Shown: piece by piece, positions 35,337-43,994 of the stretch
Position numbering within the stretch: the stretch's first letter is position 1
Layout: every line of letters begins with the position of its first letter
Source: Pirellulales bacterium
GTDB taxonomy: Bacteria > Planctomycetota > Planctomycetia > Pirellulales > JADZDJ01
Reading direction: 5' to 3'
NCBI GenBank assembly: GCA_020851115.1
Contig: JADZDJ010000038.1
Coordinates: forward strand, 1 to 53,298
DNA length: 53,298 bases
Program-made: the position numbers and the translations under genes
The notes under the pieces: generated by a model
What the model saw: only the letters and a program-made list of their open reading frames with translations
Databases searched by the model: none
Told to the model about the DNA's origin: nothing

Positions 35337-36308
35337 TTACTCCACTGTTTCGGCCACGGTTTCCACAACTTTCGGCGTCCCTTGAATTTTAGCGCCTTTC
35401 AGAAAAACATTCACGTACCGAAGCCGCTCTTTCGGCCGGTCTGGGTCGCGAAAATTGTCTCCTTTTTGCAGAATTGGCCGGTGCTCTGGGATACCGCCGA
35501 ACGCCCGCGCACCAGCAGGCTGGCAGGGAAACCAATAGCCATTCTCCTCGTCGTCAATCAGATAAAACTCGGCATAGCAATGCTCTGGTACCCAAACGCA
35601 CCGCGCCGGAATTCCCACGCCGCGGCACATGGCGACGAATAGCGACGTTAGCTCTTCGCAGTCGCCGGTGCCATCGACCAAGGCTCGCAACGCCCCCTTC
35701 AATTCGCCATTTTTATATTCGACTTTTTTACGGGCCGCATCGTAGATTGCTTCTACCTTTTCCCACCCCTCCTTGTCTTTGGTCACTTCCTTGGCCAACT
35801 TGATTATCTTTGGGCTGTTGCTCTCGATGAATGGACTAGTTCCCAAATACGACAAAAACTCTCGCGATAGTTTTCCCCGGGGGGCCTCTTTGAAAATCGA
35901 AGTATCATCCGGCGGCAACTGCGAATTCCGCGTCACTTCAAAAGTCACCAGCGCATGCGCTTCTTCGCCACGACCCAATTGCGGAATACTGATGACCATC
36001 TGTTTCACGCCGCCCGCAATGGTTCGATAGCTCACATTACGCACCTGGGAAGTAATATCCTCTGCGTCGATTTGCACTTTCTGCTCCGGCCAATCGGTCG
36101 GCACAGGAATCGTTGCAATGACGCCGCGGCAGGGACCGCTCTTGGCCGTAATGCTGACGCCGAACTTGTATTTTTTGGTGAGCGATTGGTCGAGTTTCGC
36201 GCCCTTTGTGCCGACGGGCTTCTCGGTTTCAAATTGAGCAGGGGCGGAAGTCGCCAATAGCAGCGCGATCAGCAAACAGGCATGGAAGATTTGACAAAGA
36301 TGTCGCAT
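35337..36308 (-). CDS. Secreted transglutaminase-like domain protein
   Basis: A 323-residue exported protein. The signal peptide is MRHLCQIFHACLLIALLLA, ending near TSAPAQ. The start at 36308 has GGGAG six bases upstream. A beta-rich N-terminal part (VSITAKSGPCRGVIATIPVP) leads to a transglutaminase-like core. The catalytic Cys is in GTGDCEELTSLFVAMCRGVG and the His in VPEHCYAEFYL, followed by an Asp-containing strand. Such bacterial proteins are usually cysteine peptidases or peptide-bond-modifying enzymes of the envelope. The substrate is unknown. Confidence 0.86.
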   Translation of the reverse strand: MRHLCQIFHACLLIALLLATSAPAQFETEKPVGTKGAKLDQSLTKKYKFGVSITAKSGPCRGVIATIPVPTDWPEQKVQIDAEDITSQVRNVSYRTIAGGVKQMVISIPQLGRGEEAHALVTFEVTRNSQLPPDDTSIFKEAPRGKLSREFLSYLGTSPFIESNSPKIIKLAKEVTKDKEGWEKVEAIYDAARKKVEYKNGELKGALRALVDGTGDCEELTSLFVAMCRGVGIPARCVWVPEHCYAEFYLIDDEENGYWFPCQPAGARAFGGIPEHRPILQKGDNFRDPDRPKERLRYVNVFLKGAKIQGTPKVVETVAETVE

Positions 36309-36355
36309 GGAGTGCTCCCGAAAATAACGCTTCCATGCAATGGCAATCACACCAT

Positions 36356-36490
36356 TCAATTATAGTTTGGCGGATCGACCCGTGGCGATGGAAATTCTGA
36401 TGTACTCCAAGGATCTCGCCTCAACAACGTTTCCAATTCGGCCTGCTCAAAATGATGATCATGCGAAACCACCCGCGTCAGGCCACGAAC
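36356..36490 (-). pseudogene. Possible remnant of a PIN-domain (VapC-like) gene
   Basis: A 44-codon minus-strand frame without a start codon reads VRGLTRVVSHDHHFEQAELE and ends DPPNYN before TGA. The phrase VVSHDHHFEQ recalls the C-terminal Asp/His-Phe motif of PIN-domain toxins (xVTxDRHF). Nothing upstream restores the rest of the domain, so if real it is a decayed fragment. The assignment is weak. Confidence 0.25.
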
Positions 36491-36570
36491 TTACATTACA
36501 CTTCACCGATGCTTCTCCTCCACTTCAAGTAGAGATTCGATCGCTCCGCGAGACCGCAATCTGTTGCGAT

Positions 36571-37887
36571 TCAAAAGTCCCGCTCAAGGGCCGAAGCAAT
36601 GCCCGCCTGTAAAGCAGATACGATCTGGATGACCTTCTTGTCGGAGATCACTAGCGGTGGGGCCAAGTGAAAAATATCTCCCCGCGTTCGGCTGAATAGA
36701 CCGTTGTTCAGCGCGGCCCGATAGACCCGACGGCCGATTTCCTGCTCCGGCGGGAACGGTGCTTTCGTGGCTTTATCTGCGACGATTTCAACAGCCGCCA
36801 GCAAGCCCAGCCCGCGAACCTCACCCACGTTCGGATGCGCCAGCAGCATTTGTAGTTCCGCCAGCAGCTTGCGGCCAAGCGATTCGGCCCGCGAAACTAA
36901 TCCTTCGCGTTCGATGATGTCTAGATTCGCAAGCGCCACGGCACAGCCGACCGGATGCCCCGAAGTCGTACAAGCATGAGCCCACCGCTGCTCTGCTTCT
37001 CCCGCATCGATCGCTTCGCCGATCGCCTCATTCACTCCCAGCCCACCCATCGGAAAATATCCGCTCGTAAGCCCTTTCGCAAACACCACCATATCTGGTT
37101 GTACGCCCCAATGCTCTAGAGCAAACCATTTTCCCGTGCGTCCGAACCCCGTGATGACTTCGTCGGCGATCAGCAGGACTTTGTGCCGATCACAAATCTT
37201 GCGCACCCGTGGCCAATAATTCGCCGGCGGTACAATACAACCACCAGCCCCCTGCACCGGTTCGGCGAGGAAAGCGGCAACCGTGTCTGCGCCTTCACGG
37301 ATGATCGCTGCTTCGAGCAAATCCGCAGCATCCAACGGCGAATCGAACCGATACGGATACGGGCTTACCACGTGAATGAATCCTGGCGCGCGCGGCTCGA
37401 ACATCTCACAATACGCCGCTTGTCCCGTCGCCGACATTGCCCCAAGCGTCGTCCCGTGATAAGCGTGCGTCAAGCAAATAATCTTCGACTTTTCCAAACG
37501 CCCCTGTCCGCGCCAATAATACCGCGCTGTTTTGATCGCCGCTTCGACGGCCTCGCTACCACTATTGCAAAAGAAGAACCGCTGAATATTCGCATAACAA
37601 ATCCCCGCCAACCGTTCAACCAATTCAATCGCTTTGCGATGCGAGCTACCTGCAAATGTCGAAGCAAACGACAACTCGCGCATTTGCCCGGCCGCTGCAT
37701 CCGCAATCTCTTGTCTGCCGTGCCCGATGAGTACGTTCCACAGACCTGACAGGCCATCGAGATACTCGCGTCCCTGCTCGTCGGTTAGAAAAATGCCGCG
37801 GGCGGCTTTCCAGACAACCTCTTCCTCCAGCAACGGAAGAGCATGCATTGGATGAATGAGATGAGCCGTGCCGCGCCCTAGAGACAT
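36571..37887 (-). CDS. Class III pyridoxal-phosphate aminotransferase (omega-amino acid:pyruvate type)
   Basis: A 438-residue PLP enzyme of aminotransferase class III. Seen: the cofactor-phosphate motif FFCNSGSEAVEAAIKTAR, HAYHGTTLGAMSATG, LLIADEVITGFGRTGKWFA with the pyridine-contacting Asp, and the Schiff-base Lys in VVFAKGLTSGYFPMGG. It most resembles omega-amino-acid:pyruvate or BioA-like transaminases that use beta-alanine, putrescine or similar amines. No biotin genes are adjacent, so a BioA role is not supported. A GTG at 37905 would add six residues and has GAGGA next to it, so the start is uncertain. Confidence 0.92.
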   Translation of the reverse strand: MSLGRGTAHLIHPMHALPLLEEEVVWKAARGIFLTDEQGREYLDGLSGLWNVLIGHGRQEIADAAAGQMRELSFASTFAGSSHRKAIELVERLAGICYANIQRFFFCNSGSEAVEAAIKTARYYWRGQGRLEKSKIICLTHAYHGTTLGAMSATGQAAYCEMFEPRAPGFIHVVSPYPYRFDSPLDAADLLEAAIIREGADTVAAFLAEPVQGAGGCIVPPANYWPRVRKICDRHKVLLIADEVITGFGRTGKWFALEHWGVQPDMVVFAKGLTSGYFPMGGLGVNEAIGEAIDAGEAEQRWAHACTTSGHPVGCAVALANLDIIEREGLVSRAESLGRKLLAELQMLLAHPNVGEVRGLGLLAAVEIVADKATKAPFPPEQEIGRRVYRAALNNGLFSRTRGDIFHLAPPLVISDKKVIQIVSALQAGIASALERDF

Positions 37888-37947
37888 TGGATACGTTTTC
37901 CGCACTCCTCGTATCGCCTGGCGTCAAGGCGATTCAAACATCGCACG

Positions 37948-38424
37948 CTATCCAATTGGCTCCAGAGTCCCATCAAACCGCCGCATCGCTTCTCGTGGAC
38001 CAAGATTGAAAATAGCGCGGCCTTCTGTCATCCAGCAGTGTTTGGGGTCGAAATGAAATACTGCCGTGCCATATTTGTGATTGGCGACCGCTTCCACGTC
38101 CTCCATCCCACCTCCTTCAATCGCCTCAAATTTGATGCACATGGCAACAAAGGCCGACAGCCGCCCCGTCTGACGATCGCGGGCGTAGGTCACCTCGTCT
38201 TCGAATTCGCAGTCGGCCCATCGCAATCCGCGCGGCTTGCCGGTCAGGCCGGCACGTTGCAAAAACTTTGCTTCAAGTTGCTCGCGCAGCCGATAAAACT
38301 GCTGCTTCGCATCGATTAATTGACGCCGTTGCCGGTCGAGCATTTGCCGCCGCAGCATCGGCACACTGATGACAACGACTACAACGAACACTAAGCCCAT
38401 CAGAACCCATGGAATCGGCAACAT
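37948..38424 (-). CDS. Membrane-anchored hypothetical protein
   Basis: A 158-residue protein. The start at 38424 (MLPIPWVLMG) has GGAAGGAG upstream. An N-terminal membrane helix (LMGLVFVVVVVISVPML) is followed by a basic helical stretch (RRQMLDRQRRQLIDAKQQFY). A compact soluble domain of about 95 residues comes next (LRWADCEFEDEVTYARDRQT, then VAMCIKFEAIEGGGMEDVEA, then VFHFDPKHCWMTEGRAIFNL). I do not recognise the family. It lies 60 bases upstream of the aminotransferase gene, same strand, and may share its transcript. Confidence 0.75.
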   Translation of the reverse strand: MLPIPWVLMGLVFVVVVVISVPMLRRQMLDRQRRQLIDAKQQFYRLREQLEAKFLQRAGLTGKPRGLRWADCEFEDEVTYARDRQTGRLSAFVAMCIKFEAIEGGGMEDVEAVANHKYGTAVFHFDPKHCWMTEGRAIFNLGPREAMRRFDGTLEPIG

Positions 38425-38664
38425 GCCCAAGCTCCTTCCTGCAAATCGGCGCCGGTCGCCTCCTATTCTACGGCAGAATCTCCGCCGCAGGCCAGTGGGA
38501 AACACAAAGAATATGGAATCGAGCATAGTGAACGGGGAATGAATCGCATTTTGCAACTTCCGCAACGTCCTTGAATTGTCGATGGGTGCAATCCTTGCTG
38601 CCCGGCCAAAGTTCGTAAACAATGCAAGCCTTTCATTCTCCATTCCCCATTCCCCTTTCCGTCG

Positions 38665-39537
38665 ATGTCCATCCTCGGAGCCCACCAATCGATCGCTGGC
38701 GGCTATTACAAAGCCGTCGAAATCGCCGCCGAATGCGGCTGCCAGTGCGTGCAGATTTTCACGAAAAACAACAACCAATGGCGGGCAAAACCCCTTACCG
38801 ACGACGACGTTGCAAAGTTCCAAGCAGCCCTCAAGCGGCTTAATGTTACGCACCCATTATCGCACGACTCGTACTTAATCAACCTTGCTGCCCCCGACGA
38901 CGAACTCTGGCGAAAGTCGATCGAAGCCTTCGCCGTCGAACTGCTGCGGGCGGAAAAACTGGGCATCCCTGCCGTTGTTACACATCCCGGAGCCTTCACC
39001 AGCTCCAACGAAGCAGCCGGACTCAAGCGAATCATCGCCGCCCTCGACGAAGTCCATGATAAGGTGGGCAAGCTCAGCGTCCGCACGCTGCTCGAAAACA
39101 CGGCAGGCCAAGGGAGCACGCTCGGCCGCACGTTCGAGCAGATTGCGACCGTCATCGGCGGCGTCAAAGCCCCCGAGCGAGTCGCTGTCTGCATCGACAC
39201 CTGCCACCTTTTCGCGGCCGGCTACCCGTTCGGCACGCCAGCCGACTACGAGGCGACTATGAACAAGCTCGATCAAACCATCGGCCTCGGCTTAGTCAAT
39301 GCCTTCCACCTCAACGACAGCAAAAAAGAACTTGGCTCGCGCGTCGACCGCCACGAACACATCGGCCAAGGCAAAATCGGTCTCGAAGGATTTCGGCTAC
39401 TCCTCAATGACCCCCGCTTCACCGACGTGCCGATGTACCTCGAAACCCCCAAAGAAAACGTTGAAGGCGAACACGACGGCCTACGCCTCGACCGGACGAA
39501 TCTCGAAACTCTGCGCAGGCTGGTAAAGCAAGAATGA
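38665..39537 (+). CDS. nfo: Deoxyribonuclease IV (AP endonuclease)
   Basis: A 290-residue endonuclease IV of base-excision repair, which cuts at abasic sites using three zinc ions. Conserved metal-ligand blocks: GAHQSIAGGYYKAVEIAA, HDSYLINLA, VTHPGAF, LLENTAGQG, CIDTCHLFAAGY, AFHLNDSK and DRHEHIGQGKIG, and the closing LETPKE. All nine expected His/Asp/Glu ligands appear to be in place. It is just downstream of a short tandem of CCATTCCC-type sequence (38633-38658), a simple repeat. It converges on the PEP-CTERM remnant at 39567. Confidence 0.96.
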   Translation: MSILGAHQSIAGGYYKAVEIAAECGCQCVQIFTKNNNQWRAKPLTDDDVAKFQAALKRLNVTHPLSHDSYLINLAAPDDELWRKSIEAFAVELLRAEKLGIPAVVTHPGAFTSSNEAAGLKRIIAALDEVHDKVGKLSVRTLLENTAGQGSTLGRTFEQIATVIGGVKAPERVAVCIDTCHLFAAGYPFGTPADYEATMNKLDQTIGLGLVNAFHLNDSKKELGSRVDRHEHIGQGKIGLEGFRLLLNDPRFTDVPMYLETPKENVEGEHDGLRLDRTNLETLRRLVKQE

Positions 39538-39566
39538 CTCCGAGAATCTTGGGCCGCGAATTCGCA

Positions 39567-39911
39567 CTAATTTGCGCGAGCGTAATTCCGCTTGACAACC
39601 CATAGCCCAATCAGTCCCAACGTGCCGAGCCATAGCGCCGACGGCTCCGGCACCGGCGCGGCACTGGGGCTTGGCGTAGATGGGAAATTGGTCAGCCAGC
39701 GGACGAAGTCGGCCCCGTCCACGTCGCCGTCGCCGTCCGCGTCGCCATCGGCTAGCGTCGCGCCGCTAGGCGTGGGAAAATGGGTTTGCCAGGCGACGAA
39801 GTCCGCGCCGTCCACGTCGCTGTCGCCGTCGAAGTCGCCGGGCGTCGAGCCGATCGACAGCAGCGGGCCTCTGGCATTGGAAAATGGAACGGCTTCATCA
39901 TGATTTCTTGC
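39567..39911 (-). pseudogene. Orphan C-terminal fragment of a PEP-CTERM/dockerin protein
   Basis: The minus-strand frame is open from a TAA at 39912-39914 to the stop at 39567, about 114 codons, but has no start codon before the ATG inside the first dockerin-like repeat. It encodes PFSNARGPLLSIGSTPGDFD, the loops [14 protein letters not shown] and GDGDVDGADFVRWL, then APVPEPSALWLG, a hydrophobic run and VVKRNYARAN. This is a complete sorting tail with no signal peptide or body. It is probably what remains of a larger surface-protein gene. Alternatively, an 82-residue product from the internal ATG could exist, but would lack export signals. Confidence 0.65.
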
Positions 39912-39965
39912 TTATGGCCTTTTCCTGTTTCTTGCCTGTTTCGCTGCTGGCCGACGTCTGCCTCG

Positions 39966-41462
39966 CTACGCAACCTCGCAAAGCTCGAGCCGCAGCATTG
40001 AAGTTACAGCGCGAATCGCTGCGACTGCGTCGCCCATTCCAAGCGCGAAATGGTGGGTGGGAGCCGCGGCGCACCAGCGGTTAACCCAATTTGTCACGCC
40101 GCATTCAAACTTGACGCGAGTATCGGTATTGCCGATTTCCAGCGTCGCTCCAGGTACGCTTTCGCCGCGCGATACGAGGAACTTCAACCGACCGTCGGCG
40201 GTCTGCGTGAGGGCCAGCAGTGTCACGGGACCGTACTTAACGCGGGCTTCGACGCCAATTCCATAGCCGTGCTTGCCATGATACAAGTCAAGCCCCCGCA
40301 GGATCGGCCGACCCTCAGCAATGCCCAAATGAAATGGTCCGTCGTGCCCCATTAAGATGAAGTGATCGTTGTAGTCCAAGGCACAAATCTCGGCAAAGCT
40401 TCCTCCGTGTCCCAATAAATCCATAATCTTCATCGCGTGGCAATTCTTGAGATCGCCTTCCCCGCTGCACGGAATGCCGCGCCCGCAGAGGAGCGAGTTG
40501 CCGAGGATCAATCCAGCGCCGATCCGCTCGTACTGGTTGTCGTCCAAGCCGCGGTAATAGTACGACAGGCCTTGCAAATCGAAATCGGCCACCAGCCGGT
40601 CCATGGCCACGCTGCAGCGGCAGGCCCATTCGAATTCGGCGTCTTTCGGCTTTCGCGCCAGCCGATCGACGGGGCTGTCCTCGCTGATGTCGTAAATCGA
40701 CAGTACCTCGTCTCGCTTGGCATGGACGATTTGCTCGCCCGCCGCTGGCAGCCGCTGAGCCAGGTCACACATTTCGAGAGTTTCGATTTGCGTGCCCAAT
40801 TGCGACGAAAGCTGTGTGATGTCGCTTTGCATGTCGAGCATTCCAGGGTAGGTATGCCCGAGGAAACCGATGCGACTGTCGCGCAATTGGCCAACGGCCC
40901 CGGCAGCGCTCACCCATTGGCGGATGTGCGACCAAGCCTGCACGGCCTCCGGATGCTTGGGCGTCGCCTCACCACACCGGCCGCCGTCAACGCCAAGTAC
41001 GCCGGTGACTAGGTTGAAATCGATTCGACTACGGGCGAACACGTTGCTGATTTCCGGAACGCAGCAAGCTGTACAATTGGCCAGCCAATCTCCGGTATCG
41101 GTCGTCTTGTAGTCCAATCCGCTGATCGGCTGCAGATTTAAGATCAGTGTCGGAGCATTGGCTCGCTGCACGAGCGGTAATACGCAGTTGCTCATTGCAT
41201 ATGTGCCGACGTAACAGACGACCAGTTCGACGCGCTCTCGTGCAAAACGCTCTCCTGCTTTTACCGCCTTGTGCGCATCGTCCACCATGCCGGCGTCGAT
41301 GACCTCGGCCAGCTCAGCAAGGCGATTTGACACCACTCGCTGATAACCTTGCAACCGTGGCAGCATTCCGGGGAATTGTTCCCAGTAGGATGGATGGCCG
41401 ATACCAAACAGACCGACACGCGGCTTTCGGCAGTTTCTTGGTTGCACTAGCGCTGTTTTCAT
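39966..41462 (-). CDS. L-fucose/L-arabinose isomerase-like protein
   Basis: A 498-residue cytoplasmic protein with the fold pattern of the L-fucose/L-arabinose isomerase superfamily. The N-terminal Rossmann-like part is RVGLFGIGHPSYWEQFPGM, with VELVVCYVGTYAMSNCVLPL in the middle. The catalytic half contains GEGDLKNCHAMKIMDLLG and a carboxylate/His-rich C-terminal domain (FILMGHDGPFHLGIAEGRP). It would isomerise an aldose to a ketose; the exact sugar is open. It follows the glycoside-hydrolase genes on the same strand, so it probably processes a deoxy-sugar or arabinose released by them. Confidence 0.78.
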   Translation of the reverse strand: MKTALVQPRNCRKPRVGLFGIGHPSYWEQFPGMLPRLQGYQRVVSNRLAELAEVIDAGMVDDAHKAVKAGERFARERVELVVCYVGTYAMSNCVLPLVQRANAPTLILNLQPISGLDYKTTDTGDWLANCTACCVPEISNVFARSRIDFNLVTGVLGVDGGRCGEATPKHPEAVQAWSHIRQWVSAAGAVGQLRDSRIGFLGHTYPGMLDMQSDITQLSSQLGTQIETLEMCDLAQRLPAAGEQIVHAKRDEVLSIYDISEDSPVDRLARKPKDAEFEWACRCSVAMDRLVADFDLQGLSYYYRGLDDNQYERIGAGLILGNSLLCGRGIPCSGEGDLKNCHAMKIMDLLGHGGSFAEICALDYNDHFILMGHDGPFHLGIAEGRPILRGLDLYHGKHGYGIGVEARVKYGPVTLLALTQTADGRLKFLVSRGESVPGATLEIGNTDTRVKFECGVTNWVNRWCAAAPTHHFALGMGDAVAAIRAVTSMLRLELCEVA

Positions 41463-41508
41463 GGTCTGACTTAAATTTATCGGGCGGCGTCCATTTGCGA
41501 CACTGCGC

Positions 41509-43503
41509 CTAATTGGACTTTGATCTCAGGGTGATAGTGCCGTCGGCCTCCCAGCGAATCGCGGTTTCGCCCACGACAACTTCATTGCGGCTGCCACGAA
41601 CCTCTAGCAGCGGCCGATGAGCAACCATCGGCTGATAAATTGCAACGCTCGATTCAATAATCTCATCGCCATGATACGATTGCGGCGGATTGTTCGCCGA
41701 TCCGAGCAGTGCGCTTCGTTCGATTCGACCACCGGCACCGCCGATGATTTGTACTTGCAGTCGGTCGCCGATCGACCAGCAGCCCGGTGAATTCTCCGTC
41801 GCGGATCGCCCTGGTAAGAACCGATCAATGCTCAACCAATAAAACGGATGGCTGACGACCTCTGCGACTTGGATTTCTCCCAACGCCAGCCAGCGGGAGA
41901 ACACAACTACCTCTCCAGAACAGAGTGCGACGTACCCGATTTCCTGCTTTACTTTGCCTGGCGACGTGCGATCGAAGCTAACTGTTAGCGCATCGAGGCT
42001 TCGCGCAATTATGGGTTCCGTGACTTGGTGGAACTCGAGCGGCTTCGTGGCGTTTCGAAGTTGGATCCAACCAACGCCGCTCCGCTGGTTGTAGTCGGTA
42101 AAGGATGAAGCGGACTCTGACGCCTCGGTCACATGGGGAACGACAAGGATAGTCTGACGAGCTTCGGACCACGACACGGACGATACGGTGCTGGGGGAAC
42201 GCAACACGGCGACTTTCACATACGGAAATGTTTTGCTTCCGGAGTTAAAAACTTCGTCACGATCGCGGCCCGCCGCGGCATTGACGCCATCGAAGCACTT
42301 GTGCATCAGCAGGCAAATCGACCAATGCCGCGCTAGATGTGTTTCGTAACCGAAGTTGTTTGCATGGATCGAGCCGTCGTGAAATGCCTTTTGGCGCGCA
42401 GTGAGCAAATCGAGTGCGCGAGCCTCGGTCGCCATCGCTGACGGAAACTTGTGAAAGGTGCTCATCAGTGCGTAAACCCATATCTGCTGAAAGTCGCGCG
42501 GAGCCCAATCCTGACCCTGCGGGCATAGCAGGTCGCCATCGCAAAGAGTAAGCCAGACGAGCACGTCGTTCCAAAGAGCTCGATCGTGCAACACCAGGGC
42601 ATCGGGAATTTTCTTGCCGCACAGATGGTAGGCCAAGATCGCTTCGCAGATTTCGCCGTATTCAGCCTGATAGGGAATCGACCAAAAGCCGTGGTTCTCC
42701 AAGGTCAAATCGTGATGGACGTTGGTGGAGCGCAGCCACTTCGATAACGGCTTGCCGTCAACCATTCGCTCGCTATTGCGGTCTGTCTTACGGCTGAGAG
42801 CGTTGAGTGCCCAGCGCTTACACCATTCGTCCCACGATTGGGCGCGATCGTCGTCGCCAAGAAAATTGGCGGCTGCCCCCATCATCGCTGCGTTCCAAAT
42901 GCAGTCTTCCGCGCCAGTATCGTGATTGACGCGCGATGGTATTTCTTTTTTGAGCAGTTCGGCTTCTGCCGCCGCCACTTGCTGTGCTAGGTTCCAGGTA
43001 TCGTCGTCGAGCCGGTCTCGCAACAGCCAGGCTGCCCAGAGCCAACCGGACGTTTCCAATCCAACTTGCCAACTCGGGCCGCCCCACCGCGGCTGTTTCC
43101 AGGCGTCGCGATGCTTGCAATTGCGATTCGACAGGCACATGGTTCGAATCGTTTGACGGATGCGCCCCTCGATCTCGTCGCGTGGAATTTGCTGAGGTGA
43201 AAAAGCCTTTTGATCGGGGCGTTCGGTTAGCAGCACGGCACCGGCGACGCAAATATTTCCATTGCCTCTTGGCCAAGAGACGCCGGAGCCTGCCGCGTCG
43301 AAGGCTTGTTCCGATTCGTTCCAGTGCTGCTGCGCCCAGCCAATAAAATTATCCAGCAACGACAAGTAACGGTCGCTGGTAGTTGGCGCTGCTTTAGTGG
43401 TAGCACCATTGCATAGAACTACAAGCGAAATGGCGACGATGGCCGGCGCGACTCGCAGCACAGCAGAGCGCAGAAATCGAGATGTGATCGAGAAACGTTT
43501 CAT
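41509..43503 (-). CDS. Secreted protein, predicted alpha/alpha-toroid glycan-degrading enzyme
   Basis: A 664-residue exported protein. The signal peptide is MKRFSITSRFLRSAVLRVAP, then a hydrophobic core ending near TKAAPTT. The first 400 residues are Trp-rich helical repeats (WSIPYQAEYGEICEAILAYH and similar) suggestive of an alpha/alpha toroid. The last 250 residues are beta-sheet, the general layout of several polysaccharide lyases and unsaturated glycan hydrolases. I could not assign a family or catalytic residues. A GTG at 43575 would overlap the stop of the upstream lipoprotein gene as GTGA and is a possible coupled start. It shares the operon with the GH106-like hydrolase. Confidence 0.7.
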   Translation of the reverse strand: MKRFSITSRFLRSAVLRVAPAIVAISLVVLCNGATTKAAPTTSDRYLSLLDNFIGWAQQHWNESEQAFDAAGSGVSWPRGNGNICVAGAVLLTERPDQKAFSPQQIPRDEIEGRIRQTIRTMCLSNRNCKHRDAWKQPRWGGPSWQVGLETSGWLWAAWLLRDRLDDDTWNLAQQVAAAEAELLKKEIPSRVNHDTGAEDCIWNAAMMGAAANFLGDDDRAQSWDEWCKRWALNALSRKTDRNSERMVDGKPLSKWLRSTNVHHDLTLENHGFWSIPYQAEYGEICEAILAYHLCGKKIPDALVLHDRALWNDVLVWLTLCDGDLLCPQGQDWAPRDFQQIWVYALMSTFHKFPSAMATEARALDLLTARQKAFHDGSIHANNFGYETHLARHWSICLLMHKCFDGVNAAAGRDRDEVFNSGSKTFPYVKVAVLRSPSTVSSVSWSEARQTILVVPHVTEASESASSFTDYNQRSGVGWIQLRNATKPLEFHQVTEPIIARSLDALTVSFDRTSPGKVKQEIGYVALCSGEVVVFSRWLALGEIQVAEVVSHPFYWLSIDRFLPGRSATENSPGCWSIGDRLQVQIIGGAGGRIERSALLGSANNPPQSYHGDEIIESSVAIYQPMVAHRPLLEVRGSRNEVVVGETAIRWEADGTITLRSKSN

Positions 43504-43571
43504 GGATCGGCGGCGAACATTGAATGTCGCGTTCCGGAACTGCCCCGCTTTATGGCTTCGCGCAGTCGTCT

Positions 43572-43970
43572 TCACTGACTATTAAGGTCAAATGTCTTTT
43601 CATTCTGACCGCGCTTTACTTCGAGTTCAAGTTCCGTGCGCGTATTGTATTTTGCCGGTATAAGTTGTGTGACGGAAGGATTTGTCAGGTCGTGCTTATC
43701 GAGTCGTTTTCCGGAATTGCCCAATTTCGTGGACGAAATCTGCACGGCGTAGGACGCGATTGGCGCTTGTCCTTCGAAAAGTCCGTCGTTGATGTTACCG
43801 CCGATCGTCGGCGAATTCCCATCTTTGGCCACGAGGCGTACCGTGCCGTTCGTCAGCGGGCCGCCGTCAAGATTCACCGTCAGTCGCACGTCGCCGGTTG
43901 TCGGCGACTTCGAGCATCCGGCGATGGCGAGCAAGACCAGCAGTATCATCCAACGTGGCCGACGGCCCAT
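43572..43970 (-). CDS. Small lipoprotein, carboxypeptidase-regulatory/transthyretin-like
   Basis: A 132-residue lipoprotein: MGRRPRWMILLVLLAIAGC gives a signal peptide with lipobox IAGC (Cys19). The mature part is one beta-sandwich domain (VRLTVNLDGGPLTNGTVRLV, then GGNINDGLFEGQAPIASYAV, then LIPAKYNTRTELELEV). The same pattern is present in the lipoproteins at 25528, 49043 and 49604. It follows a DUF1559 gene by 24 bases. Function unknown, presumably a cell-envelope partner of the DUF1559 protein. Confidence 0.82.
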   Translation of the reverse strand: MGRRPRWMILLVLLAIAGCSKSPTTGDVRLTVNLDGGPLTNGTVRLVAKDGNSPTIGGNINDGLFEGQAPIASYAVQISSTKLGNSGKRLDKHDLTNPSVTQLIPAKYNTRTELELEVKRGQNEKTFDLNSQ

Positions 43971-43994
43971 GTATCTCTCCTGAGACAGTCGAAT

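Noticed and set aside
36571..37887. Aminotransferase as BioA of biotin synthesis
   Set aside because: The general class III motifs fit several enzymes and no other biotin gene is in the window.
38633..38658. CATTCCCCATTCCCC as a CRISPR-like or regulatory repeat
   Set aside because: Only two and a half imperfect units; a simple sequence repeat with no spacers.
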